Positions 1-5,604 of a DNA stretch of 6,604 nucleotides are shown here, in pieces. Source of the DNA: an uncultured Clostridia bacterium (lineage in GTDB: Bacteria; Bacillota; Clostridia; Christensenellales; Aristaeellaceae); the NCBI GenBank assembly GCA_934631055.1, contig CAKTXP010000135.1, positions 1-6,604 on the forward strand, written 5' to 3'. The position numbers and the translations under genes are program-made. The notes beneath the pieces were generated by a model, which was given only the letters and a program-made list of their open reading frames with translations, was not told where the DNA came from and did no database searches. Each line of letters begins with the position of its first letter. Position 1 is the first letter of the stretch.

Positions 1-600
1 AAGAGCGACATTGACGCGCTGCTGCACGTTTCCGCGACGCAAGCCATCGAGCAGGCGGCGGGGGATGAATCGGCGCTTGTCCGGCAGGTGCGGAACCACA
101 AAAAAGACGAACGTTTGATCAACAGTGTCAGATGCGGCGACCCCCTGGAGATCTATACCGACAAGGACGGAGAGGTCATCCTCAAGAAATATTCTCCCAT
201 TGGCGAGATATCCAATTTTGCGAAGGATTATACGGAATCCCTGTTCCGGTCGCTGGGGCATATCGCCTGCATTACCGATAAGGATATGATCGTATCGGCA
301 AGCGGCGTTTCCCGAAAGGAACTTTGGGAAAAGCCCATCAGCCGCGATCTTGAGCAGGCGATTCAGAGCCGTCAGGTTGTGACGGCGAATCGGGGGAATG
401 GCACACGCCTTGTTCCCGTGACGAGCGAGGACGATGCGCAGGCGTATACCGCGCAGGTCATCTGTCCGATCATTGCGGATGGAGAATCCATCGGCGCGGT
501 GGTGCTGCTCTCGCGGGAACCGGCGGCGCGCATGGGCGATACGGAGCTGAAAGTCGCGGAGACGACGGCGAGCATCGTCGGGCGGCAGATGGAACAATAA
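1..600 (+). CDS. spoVT: SpoVT-like sporulation regulator lacking its AbrB N-terminus; frame open at the left edge
   Basis: From base 130 the frame matches SpoVT, a stage V sporulation regulator made of an AbrB-type DNA-binding head and a GAF-like sensor domain. Visible are the end of the AbrB fold (CGDPLEIYTDKDGEVILKKY, from base 133), the linker SPIGEISNFAKDY, and the sensor core from SLGHIACITDKD to the C-terminal helix TTASIVGRQMEQ. About 156 residues match, and SpoVT is usually near 180. The conserved start of the family (roughly the first 28 residues, with the LGRVVIPKEIRR motif) is absent in all three forward frames. Bases 1-129 instead encode unrelated residues (DALLHVSATQAIEQAAG, then NHKKDERLINSV) in the same frame, with no stop. 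GTG at 88 is the first plausible start inside the window, but it has no Shine-Dalgarno, so the frame probably begins upstream. Without an intact AbrB head, DNA binding is doubtful. The SpoVT identity of the body is secure; the gene's state (interrupted, fused or mis-assembled) is open. Confidence 0.8.
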   Translation, partial: KSDIDALLHVSATQAIEQAAGDESALVRQVRNHKKDERLINSVRCGDPLEIYTDKDGEVILKKYSPIGEISNFAKDYTESLFRSLGHIACITDKDMIVSASGVSRKELWEKPISRDLEQAIQSRQVVTANRGNGTRLVPVTSEDDAQAYTAQVICPIIADGESIGAVVLLSREPAARMGDTELKVAETTASIVGRQMEQ

Positions 601-603
601 AAG

Positions 604-634
604 AAAAGCGGGGGCAGGGAAGCTCTCGCTTTTT
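604..634 (+). terminator. Rho-independent terminator of the spoVT-like gene
   Basis: The 5' arm GCGGGGGC (608-615) pairs with GCTCTCGC (622-629) through two G-U wobbles around a six-base loop, AGGGAA. Flanking AAAA (604-607) pairs with the first bases of the TTTTT run (630-634), giving a stem of about 12 bp with a U tail. It begins four bases after the stop codon. Confidence 0.85.
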
Positions 635-647
635 GCATGGCGGCGGA

Positions 648-676
648 TTGCTGATGGGACGCAATCGTGTTATACT
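648..676 (+). promoter_or_regulatory. Extended -10 promoter for the Sir2 gene
   Basis: TTGCTG (648-653) and TATACT (671-676) are separated by 17 bp. The -10 is preceded by TG one base upstream (668-669), forming an extended -10. The -35 box is weak (TTG conserved). It lies after the spoVT terminator and before the Sir2 gene. Transcription would start near 683 and give a leader of about 127 nt that contains repeat copy A. Confidence 0.65.
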
Positions 677-690
677 TATTTGAGCGCATG

Positions 691-751
691 GGAATTGCAT
701 AAAAACCGACCCTGTGCGCAGAACTTTGAAGCTTTGCAGACTTCGGCGGAA
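691..751 (+). repeat. Dispersed intergenic repeat, copy A
   Basis: This stretch aligns with 2766-2827 along its whole length with one single-base gap, at about 44 identical positions of 61. The best conserved blocks are TTGCATAAA, GTGCG, CTTTGAA and GGCGGAA. A further CAGGCG occurs just downstream of both copies with slightly different spacing. It lies in the predicted leader of the Sir2 transcript. No ORF is evident, and I do not recognise it as a known riboswitch or small RNA. Confidence 0.6.
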
Positions 752-809
752 GGGAAGACAGGCGTATCTCACTTAAAAATAGTCGCAAAGCGAAGAAAGA
801 GATAAATAG

Positions 810-1529
810 ATGAACGCACTTCAGGAAAAGATCGACCATGCGCGCCAAATCGTGTTTTTCGGCGGCGCGGGCGTGTCAGTGGCAAGCGGCATTCCCGATT
901 TTCGCGGGGAAAACGGCTTATATGCCCGCGAATACGATGGACTGACGGCGGAAATGCTGCTCAGTCATTCATTTTTCTTTCTGCATCCGGATGTTTTTTA
1001 TGATTTCTATCGCAAATACATGGTTCATCCGCAGGCAAAGCCCAATATTGCCCATATTCGTCTGGCACAGATGGAAAAAGCCGGGAAGCTGACGGCAGTC
1101 GTCACGCAGAACATCGACGGCTTGCACAAAATGGCGGGCAGCAGGAATGTCTTTGAATTGCACGGAAGCATCTGCGAGAATTTCTGCATGGGATGCGGCA
1201 AACGCTTTCCGCTGAGCTTTATCATGAATACATCCGGCGTGCCGCATTGTCCGGACTGCGGCGACGTCGTCCGTCCGGAGGTTACGCTCTACGGCGAGCC
1301 GCCCGACCCATATTTCATGACCGGTGCTTGCCGCGAGATATCGAATTGCGATATGCTGATCGTCGCAGGAACGAGCCTGCAGGTGGAACCCGCCGCGTCC
1401 TGTCTGGAATATTTCCGCGGGAAGCACCTTGTGGTCATCAATCGGGATGAAACGTCCGCTGACGCCCGTGCATCGCTGGTTTTGCGTGAAGATATTGCGC
1501 AGGTGTTTGAAAGCCTGACCGTGAGATGA
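810..1529 (+). CDS. Sir2-family NAD-dependent protein deacylase (sirtuin)
   Basis: A cytoplasmic sirtuin, which removes acyl groups from protein lysines using NAD and releases nicotinamide and O-acyl-ADP-ribose. At 239 aa it is a normal length for a bacterial single-domain enzyme. The NAD-binding motif GGAGVSVASGIPDFRG covers residues 18-33. TQNIDGLH follows at 99-106, with the catalytic histidine at 118 in ELHGS. Zinc ligands are Cys126/Cys129 (CMGC) and Cys147/Cys150 (CPDC). GTSLQVEPAA (187-196) and VINRDET (209-215) complete the Rossmann fold. All key residues are present, so it should be active. Acyl-chain preference cannot be read with confidence. The ATG follows a modest purine-rich site (AAAGAGA, about 8 nt upstream). 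It has its own upstream promoter, and no terminator is seen before the next promoter. Family assignment is firm; the substrate is unknown. Confidence 0.93.
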   Translation: MNALQEKIDHARQIVFFGGAGVSVASGIPDFRGENGLYAREYDGLTAEMLLSHSFFFLHPDVFYDFYRKYMVHPQAKPNIAHIRLAQMEKAGKLTAVVTQNIDGLHKMAGSRNVFELHGSICENFCMGCGKRFPLSFIMNTSGVPHCPDCGDVVRPEVTLYGEPPDPYFMTGACREISNCDMLIVAGTSLQVEPAASCLEYFRGKHLVVINRDETSADARASLVLREDIAQVFESLTVR

Positions 1530-1542
1530 GGGAAACGACAGC

Positions 1543-1571
1543 TTGCGGGGGTCTGCCAGCCGTGCTATAAT
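1543..1571 (+). promoter_or_regulatory. Extended -10 promoter for the flavoprotein pair
   Basis: TTGCGG (1543-1548), a 17-bp spacer, then a consensus TATAAT (1566-1571) preceded by TGC (1563-1565), an extended -10. The expected start near 1578 gives a leader of about 30 nt. A short inverted repeat, CTATA (1565-1569) with TATAG (1576-1580), overlaps the -10 and start region. It could be an operator but is too short to assert. Confidence 0.75.
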
Positions 1572-1606
1572 GGGCTATAGACAGAAGAAAGGCAGAGGTA
1601 AAGACG

Positions 1607-2179
1607 ATGCGCCAGAAAAAGCGTCAGGTGACGGACAAGGCGACGATTTGCGCGATGCTCGATGAAATGGATACGATCTATTTAGGCATGCACGACGAGC
1701 CGTTCCCATATGTCGTGCCGCTGAATTTCGGTTATGAATGGAACGACGAGCTGATTTTCTATTTCCATTGCGCGCACGAAGGGCATAAGCTGGATCTGCT
1801 GAACCGCGATCCGCATGTCTGTGTAACGGCGTCGAAGTTTATTTCATATGCAGGCGCGAGCGTCAAGGGACATCTGCACGATTACCGTTCGGTCATCGCG
1901 CGCGGCGTGGCGCAGCGGCTTGAGCAGGACAGCGACGAATTCATTCACGCGCATGAAAAGCTGCTCGAACACAATTTGCGCGACCCGTCGCAGGTGCATA
2001 CGAACGCCATGCGGTTTATCGAGCTTTGGCGCGTCGTCTGCAAAAATGAAGATGTGACGGCGAAAGCGGAGATTCCGCCGAAACGCGCGGAGGATGTCGC
2101 TTTTGCGCCTGCCATCGGGGATGGTACGCCGCTGGATGAAAGCCATATTCTGGATATGCAGAAGGAAAAGCAAAGCTGA
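1607..2179 (+). CDS. Pyridoxamine 5'-phosphate oxidase-fold flavoprotein, NimA-like
   Basis: A 190-residue protein of the split-barrel FMN-binding superfamily. This group includes the 5-nitroimidazole resistance proteins (Nim) and many uncharacterised reductases of anaerobes. Diagnostic stretches are RQVTDKATICAMLDE (residues 6-20), PFPYVVPLNFGYEW (32-45), the flavin-contact block LIFYFHCAHEGHKLDLL (49-65) and SVIARGVAQRL (95-105). It lacks the C-terminal motif of true PNP oxidase (PdxH), so a role in vitamin B6 synthesis is unlikely. The ATG is set by AGAGGT (1594-1599) eight bases upstream. The next gene, a nitroreductase, starts 15 bp after the stop and probably shares the transcript. Together they suggest flavin-dependent reduction of small molecules such as nitro compounds or quinones, which is an inference from context. 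Drug resistance should not be assumed from the fold. Confidence 0.85.
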   Translation: MRQKKRQVTDKATICAMLDEMDTIYLGMHDEPFPYVVPLNFGYEWNDELIFYFHCAHEGHKLDLLNRDPHVCVTASKFISYAGASVKGHLHDYRSVIARGVAQRLEQDSDEFIHAHEKLLEHNLRDPSQVHTNAMRFIELWRVVCKNEDVTAKAEIPPKRAEDVAFAPAIGDGTPLDESHILDMQKEKQS

Positions 2180-2194
2180 AACGGAGGAATGACC

Positions 2195-2719
2195 ATGAAC
2201 AGCGAGGTACTGAAAGCCATTTGCGAGCGCAGAAGCGTCCGCAGTTACAAGAGCGCTCCTGTGCCGCAGGAGCTGATCGAGCAGGTTGTTAAAGCGGGAA
2301 CCTATGCCGCGACGGGCATGAATCGGCAGTCGCCCATCATTCTGGCGGTCACGAATCGGGAAATGCGCGACAAGCTCTCAAAGATGAACGCAGACGTCAT
2401 GGGTTCGGATAAAGATCCGTTCTACGGCGCGCCGGTCGTGCTGGTCGTTTTGGCGGATAAAAGCGTGCCGACCTATGTATATGACGGCAGTCTGGTCATG
2501 GGTAACATGATGCTGGCGGCGCATACGCTGGGACTGGGAAGCTGCTGGATCCATCGGGCAAAGCAGGAGTTTGACAGCCCAGAGGGTAAGGAAATTCTCG
2601 CCCAGCTGGGCATTACGGGCGATTATGAAGGCATCGGGCATTGCATCCTCGGGTATCCGGAAGGCGGTCTGCCCGCGGAAAAGCCGCGCAAAGAGAACTA
2701 TGTATACTGGATGAAATAA
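2195..2719 (+). CDS. Nitroreductase-family FMN-dependent oxidoreductase
   Basis: A 174-residue member of the nitroreductase superfamily, usually homodimeric FMN enzymes that use NAD(P)H. Signature features are ICERRSVRSYKSAPVP (residues 9-24), whose arginines and serine bind the FMN phosphate, and AATGMNRQSPIILAV (38-52), the second flavin site. MGNMMLAAHTLGLGSCWI (102-119) is the dimer-interface helix and loop, and GHCILGYPEG (148-157) is the C-terminal strand. I chose ATG 2195 rather than the in-frame ATG at 2189. The Shine-Dalgarno GGAGG (2183-2187) is seven bases from 2195 but only one base from 2189. The physiological substrate is unknown. It sits just behind the NimA-like gene and is closed by a strong terminator, so the two form a complete small operon. 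Confidence 0.92.
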   Translation: MNSEVLKAICERRSVRSYKSAPVPQELIEQVVKAGTYAATGMNRQSPIILAVTNREMRDKLSKMNADVMGSDKDPFYGAPVVLVVLADKSVPTYVYDGSLVMGNMMLAAHTLGLGSCWIHRAKQEFDSPEGKEILAQLGITGDYEGIGHCILGYPEGGLPAEKPRKENYVYWMK

Positions 2720-2726
2720 ATTAGAA

Positions 2727-2757
2727 GCGGGCTGGCGTTTTCGTCAGCCCACTTTTT
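2727..2757 (+). terminator. Rho-independent terminator of the flavoprotein operon
   Basis: GGGCTGGCG (2729-2737) pairs with CGTCAGCCC (2742-2750), a nine-bp stem with one G-U pair and a TTTT loop. It is followed by AC and TTTTT (2753-2757). It lies about 10 bp after the nitroreductase stop codon. Confidence 0.92.
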
Positions 2758-2765
2758 ACCTTATA

Positions 2766-2827
2766 GGAAATTGCATAAAGCTTGCTCGCGTGCGTAAAGC
2801 TTTGAATTTTTACGGACTGTGGCGGAA
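2766..2827 (+). repeat. Dispersed intergenic repeat, copy B
   Basis: The partner of 691-751 (about 44 of 61 positions identical, one one-base gap). It starts nine bases after a terminator and is followed directly by the hairpin at 2834-2852. Internally, AAAGCTT (2777-2783) and AAGCTTT (2797-2803) are complementary and could form a hairpin. Copy A does not keep these bases, so this pairing has no covariation support. Confidence 0.6.
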
Positions 2828-2833
2828 ATGCAG

Positions 2834-2852
2834 GCGGGCTCAGCCCGCTTTT
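2834..2852 (+). terminator. Terminator-like hairpin after repeat B
   Basis: GCGGGC (2834-2839), loop TCA, GCCCGC (2843-2848), then TTTT (2849-2852). The stem is fully GC but short, and the U tract is only four bases. The preceding operon already ends at 2757, so this hairpin either backs that terminator up or ends a separate short transcript carrying repeat B. Confidence 0.55.
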
Positions 2853-2866
2853 GTGTGCAGATTTGC

Positions 2867-2895
2867 TTGTGATGGGTTTGAAATTGTGTTATAAT
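2867..2895 (+). promoter_or_regulatory. Extended -10 promoter for the three-gene sensor operon
   Basis: TTGTGA (2867-2872), a 17-bp spacer and a perfect TATAAT (2890-2895) preceded by TG one base upstream (2887-2888). Transcription would start near 2902, about 52 nt before the first start codon. No obvious paired operator for the AraC-type regulator is visible in the short interval upstream. Confidence 0.8.
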
Positions 2896-2919
2896 GCTAT
2901 AAAATATGGCGGTTTTAAC

Positions 2920-2945
2920 ATATTCTATGGAGATATTCTATGGAG
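2920..2945 (+). repeat. Tandem 13-bp duplication covering the ribosome-binding site
   Basis: ATATTCTATGGAG occurs twice head to tail (2920-2932 and 2933-2945). The second copy plus the next G gives the Shine-Dalgarno GGAGG (2942-2946), seven bases before ATG 2954. The first copy leaves a spare GGAG at 2929-2932. The duplication also creates an in-frame ATG at 2927, which is not preferred because the signal peptide begins at 2954. Confidence 0.85.
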
Positions 2946-2953
2946 GAAACGGC

Positions 2954-3925
2954 ATGAAACGGTTTCTGACTTTTATCGTGCTGCTTATAGTTTTTCCCAT
3001 GGCGGCTCTGGCGGACATTCCCGACGAATCTATGAGACTGACAGTCTATACCTCGCACAAGGAGGAAGTGTATCAGCCCATCATCGAGGAATTCGAGCGG
3101 CGGACGGGCGTATGGGTTCGCGTCGTCTCCGGCGGCACGACCGAGCTTCTGGAGCGGATCGCGACGGAATCCGACGCGCCTGCTGCGGACGTGATGTTCG
3201 GCGGCGGCGTGGAATCGCTCTGGGCGTATGAAGCGTATTTTGCCGACTGCGATGTGCCGCGCGGGGAAATGCTGGAGGACTGCCGCTTTGAGGAACACAG
3301 ATTTGTTGCGTTTTCGCGTCTGCCGCTGGTCGTTATCTACAATCCGCGTCTGGTAAGCGCGCCGCCGGCGGGCTACGCCGATTTATTGACGCCGGAACTG
3401 CGCGGTCAGGTGGCGTATGCCGACCCGATGGTATCCGGTTCAAGCTTTACGGTGCTGGCGACGATGATGCAGGTGCTGGACGGCGAGCAGGCGCTTGAAC
3501 GCTTTGCGGATAACGTTCGCGGGCATGTTTTGTCCGGTTCGGGTACGGTCGTGACGGCGGTTGCTTCGGGGGAGATGCGCGTGGGCATCACGCTTTACGA
3601 AACGGCAAAAAAGCGCATGCTTGCCGGGGAACATATCGCGGTCATTTGGCCCGTCGAGGGGACGAGCGCCGTTCCGGACGGTGCGGCGATCCTTGCGGGA
3701 TGCGCGCATGAAGAAAACGCGCAGGCGTTCATCCGCTTCATCCTCGGCGAGGATGTTCAGCGGCGCGTGCAGACCGAATATGCACGGGAAAGCGTATTGA
3801 CGTCGCTCAGCGGAGACAGCATGGCGGAAGAAGAATTCTGCGCTTACGACATCGAGTGGGCGGCGGCACATCAGAAGGATATACTCGCCAGCTGGCAGGC
3901 GCTCATGCAGGAGGACGCGCCATGA
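2954..3925 (+). CDS. Secreted periplasmic-binding-type solute receptor (ferric/organophosphate ABC family), probably the sensor component
   Basis: A 323-residue extracellular solute-binding protein of the family that includes FbpA/AfuA, HptA and PgtC. ATG 2954 is chosen because GGAGG lies seven bases upstream and a signal peptide follows directly (MKRFLTFIVLLIVFPMAALA, probable cleavage after Ala20). No lipobox cysteine is present, unusual for a binding protein of a Gram-positive cell. Family landmarks are LTVYTSHKEEVYQPIIEEFE (residues 29-48), GGTTELLERIA (60-70), ADVMFGGGVESLWAYE (78-93), GSGTVVTAVASGEMRVGITL (195-214) and a C-terminal segment, ENAQAFIRFILGEDVQ. The Tyr-Tyr pair of classical ferric-binding proteins is not evident near 210-216, so iron is not the favoured ligand. 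No permease or ATPase gene follows. The stop overlaps the start of a histidine kinase, so presenting a ligand to that kinase is the likeliest role, by analogy with HptA and PgtC. A sugar phosphate or similar anion is a guess. Confidence 0.88.
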   Translation: MKRFLTFIVLLIVFPMAALADIPDESMRLTVYTSHKEEVYQPIIEEFERRTGVWVRVVSGGTTELLERIATESDAPAADVMFGGGVESLWAYEAYFADCDVPRGEMLEDCRFEEHRFVAFSRLPLVVIYNPRLVSAPPAGYADLLTPELRGQVAYADPMVSGSSFTVLATMMQVLDGEQALERFADNVRGHVLSGSGTVVTAVASGEMRVGITLYETAKKRMLAGEHIAVIWPVEGTSAVPDGAAILAGCAHEENAQAFIRFILGEDVQRRVQTEYARESVLTSLSGDSMAEEEFCAYDIEWAAAHQKDILASWQALMQEDAP

Positions 3926-5604
3926 GGACGAGCAGAGAGCGGGCGATTCCGTTTCAGACGAAGATCTTTCTGACGGTGTTCTTGGTGGCGCTGGTTCCGG
4001 TCGTCCTGTGCTTTACGCTGCTGCTGCCCGCGCTGGTCTCTACGAGCGCGGCAAGGCAGAAAGACGCCGCAAATGAACAGCTTGCCCTGCTGACAGGCAG
4101 GATGGAACAGGCGCTTTCTGGTATGGCAAACGCGCTGGATGCTTTGGCGAAAGACGGGCGCGTCCTTTTCGCGCTGGGCGATGACGGAGGGACGCAGCCG
4201 CGCGACTTGTATGCCGCGCTGGTCGAGCAGGCGGCGAATATACCGGAGGTCAGCCAGTTGATGCTGGTCGATGCGGCGGGAACCTGTCTTTGTGCGCTTC
4301 GTGGTCAGGAAGAGGATGCGCATATGGATACGGATTGGGGCGCTCTGCGGATGGCGCAGAATGAACAGGTCGTGTTTTACAGCCAAACCGGCATGGTCGC
4401 GGCGGTGCGGCGTGTACAGGCGGGCTATCTGCTTGCCCAAATCAGCGGGGATGATCTTGGCAAATTGCTCAGCGACGGGCTGAATCCGGCATACGGCGTG
4501 ATGCTGCTCAGCAGGCAATGGCGGCTCATCGACGATTCCAGGGCAATCGGTTCGGAAGGGCGGCTGCATGAACTTCGCGAACGCCTGCTTGCGGGCGAGA
4601 AGCTGGAAGACGAGGATTCCGTGCTGACGTACAGCTATGCGGCGGAAAGCGTCGGCGGATTCACACTGCTGCTCAGCCAGCCGCGCGTGTTCACGGGCGA
4701 GATGACCAGGCTGATGCTGGTCGTTGGCTTTTCGCTGGGCGGGCTGAGCTTGGCGCTGTGTCTGTATGGCGCGCTGGTGCTGAGCAGGCAGCTGACGCGC
4801 CCGGTGCAGGAGATGACGGCGGCGATGAAACGCGTGCAGATGGGGCAGCTGAGCGTGCGCGTTACGCCGCGCGGCGACGATGAGCTGGCTCAGCTGGCGG
4901 AAGGATTCAACCGCATGGTGGAAGAATGCGAGCTGAACCTCAAGCGCTCGGTCGAGCGGCAGAAGGAGCTGAACGATACGCGCATCCGCATGATGCAGGC
5001 ACAGCTCAATCCGCATTTTCTCTATAATACGCTCGATTCGATGAAGTGGATGGGCGTCAGCCACGGCGTGCCGCAGGTCGCGACGCTGGCGGAAGACCTG
5101 GCGCAGATTTTGCGGGCGAGCATATCTGGCGCGGAATTTGTGACGCTGGGGCAGGAACTTGAACTGCTGGAACGGTATATCGACATCCAGCTCATCCGAT
5201 TTGAGGATCGCTTTGCCTGCGAGATCGAGGTGGACGACGCGCTGACGAGCTGTATGGTTCCCAAACTGGTGCTTCAGCCCATCGTGGAGAACGCGGTCAT
5301 TCACGGCGTCCGAGATATGGACGACGGCTATATCAAGATCTGGGCGGAGGGCGGCGTTGGCGAACTGCGGCTCTTCGTGCAGGATAACGGGCGCGGGATG
5401 GATACGCCGCAGGACGGCGCGCTTGGATTCGGCGTATCCGGCAGACCGGGCGAGCATCTGGGGCTTTTCAATGTGGACAGCATTCTGCGGCTGCATTTCG
5501 GCGACGAATACGGGCTGAGCGTCCGCTCTGCGCCGAACGAGGGCTGTCTGGTGATGGTGCGCTTACCGATGAAAAGAGAGATAGAGAAGGAGAAAAAAGC
5601 ATGA
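3922..5604 (+). CDS. YesM-family sensor histidine kinase (HptS/PgtB-like role)
   Basis: A 560-residue membrane kinase. The start at 3922 overlaps the preceding stop (ATGA) and has a strong AGGAGG (3909-3914) seven bases upstream. An in-frame ATG at 3856 would add 22 residues but lies inside the previous gene without such a site. Order: a transmembrane helix at about residues 14-38; an extracellular domain of about 220 residues (40-260), Cache-like in size and position; a second helix at about 264-287; HAMP at about 288-341; then the LytS/YesM-type phosphoacceptor region with QAQLNPHFLYNTLDSMKWMG (359-378, His365). The ATPase domain has an N box (QPIVENAVIHG, Asn457), DNGRGMD (488-494) and GLFNVDSILRLHFG (514-527). 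All catalytic motifs are intact. It should autophosphorylate and pass phosphate to the regulator encoded next. The external domain is the expected docking site for the upstream binding protein. Confidence 0.93.
   Translation: MRTSRERAIPFQTKIFLTVFLVALVPVVLCFTLLLPALVSTSAARQKDAANEQLALLTGRMEQALSGMANALDALAKDGRVLFALGDDGGTQPRDLYAALVEQAANIPEVSQLMLVDAAGTCLCALRGQEEDAHMDTDWGALRMAQNEQVVFYSQTGMVAAVRRVQAGYLLAQISGDDLGKLLSDGLNPAYGVMLLSRQWRLIDDSRAIGSEGRLHELRERLLAGEKLEDEDSVLTYSYAAESVGGFTLLLSQPRVFTGEMTRLMLVVGFSLGGLSLALCLYGALVLSRQLTRPVQEMTAAMKRVQMGQLSVRVTPRGDDELAQLAEGFNRMVEECELNLKRSVERQKELNDTRIRMMQAQLNPHFLYNTLDSMKWMGVSHGVPQVATLAEDLAQILRASISGAEFVTLGQELELLERYIDIQLIRFEDRFACEIEVDDALTSCMVPKLVLQPIVENAVIHGVRDMDDGYIKIWAEGGVGELRLFVQDNGRGMDTPQDGALGFGVSGRPGEHLGLFNVDSILRLHFGDEYGLSVRSAPNEGCLVMVRLPMKREIEKEKKA

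Noticed and set aside
372..848. Minus-strand frames across the spoVT-Sir2 gap
   Set aside because: They cross a terminator, a promoter and a repeat, and show no protein-like conservation.
1565..1580. Operator formed by CTATA/TATAG across the -10 box
   Set aside because: The arms are only five bases long and half of the repeat is the -10 box itself, so chance is a sufficient explanation.
2906..2953. Upstream in-frame starts (2906 and 2927) for the binding-protein gene
   Set aside because: They lack a well-spaced Shine-Dalgarno and would place about 9 to 16 residues ahead of a typical signal peptide. ATG 2954 has GGAGG at seven bases.
2851..3231. + strand frame overlapping the start of the binding-protein gene
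   Set aside because: It has no ribosome-binding site, begins upstream of the promoter's -10 box, and its sequence turns Arg-rich where it overlaps the real gene.
3871..5496. Very long minus-strand open frame (541 codons) opposite the histidine kinase
   Set aside because: It is a shadow frame created by GC-rich third positions. The translation is rich in His, Gln and Arg with no recognisable domain, while the + strand has intact kinase motifs.
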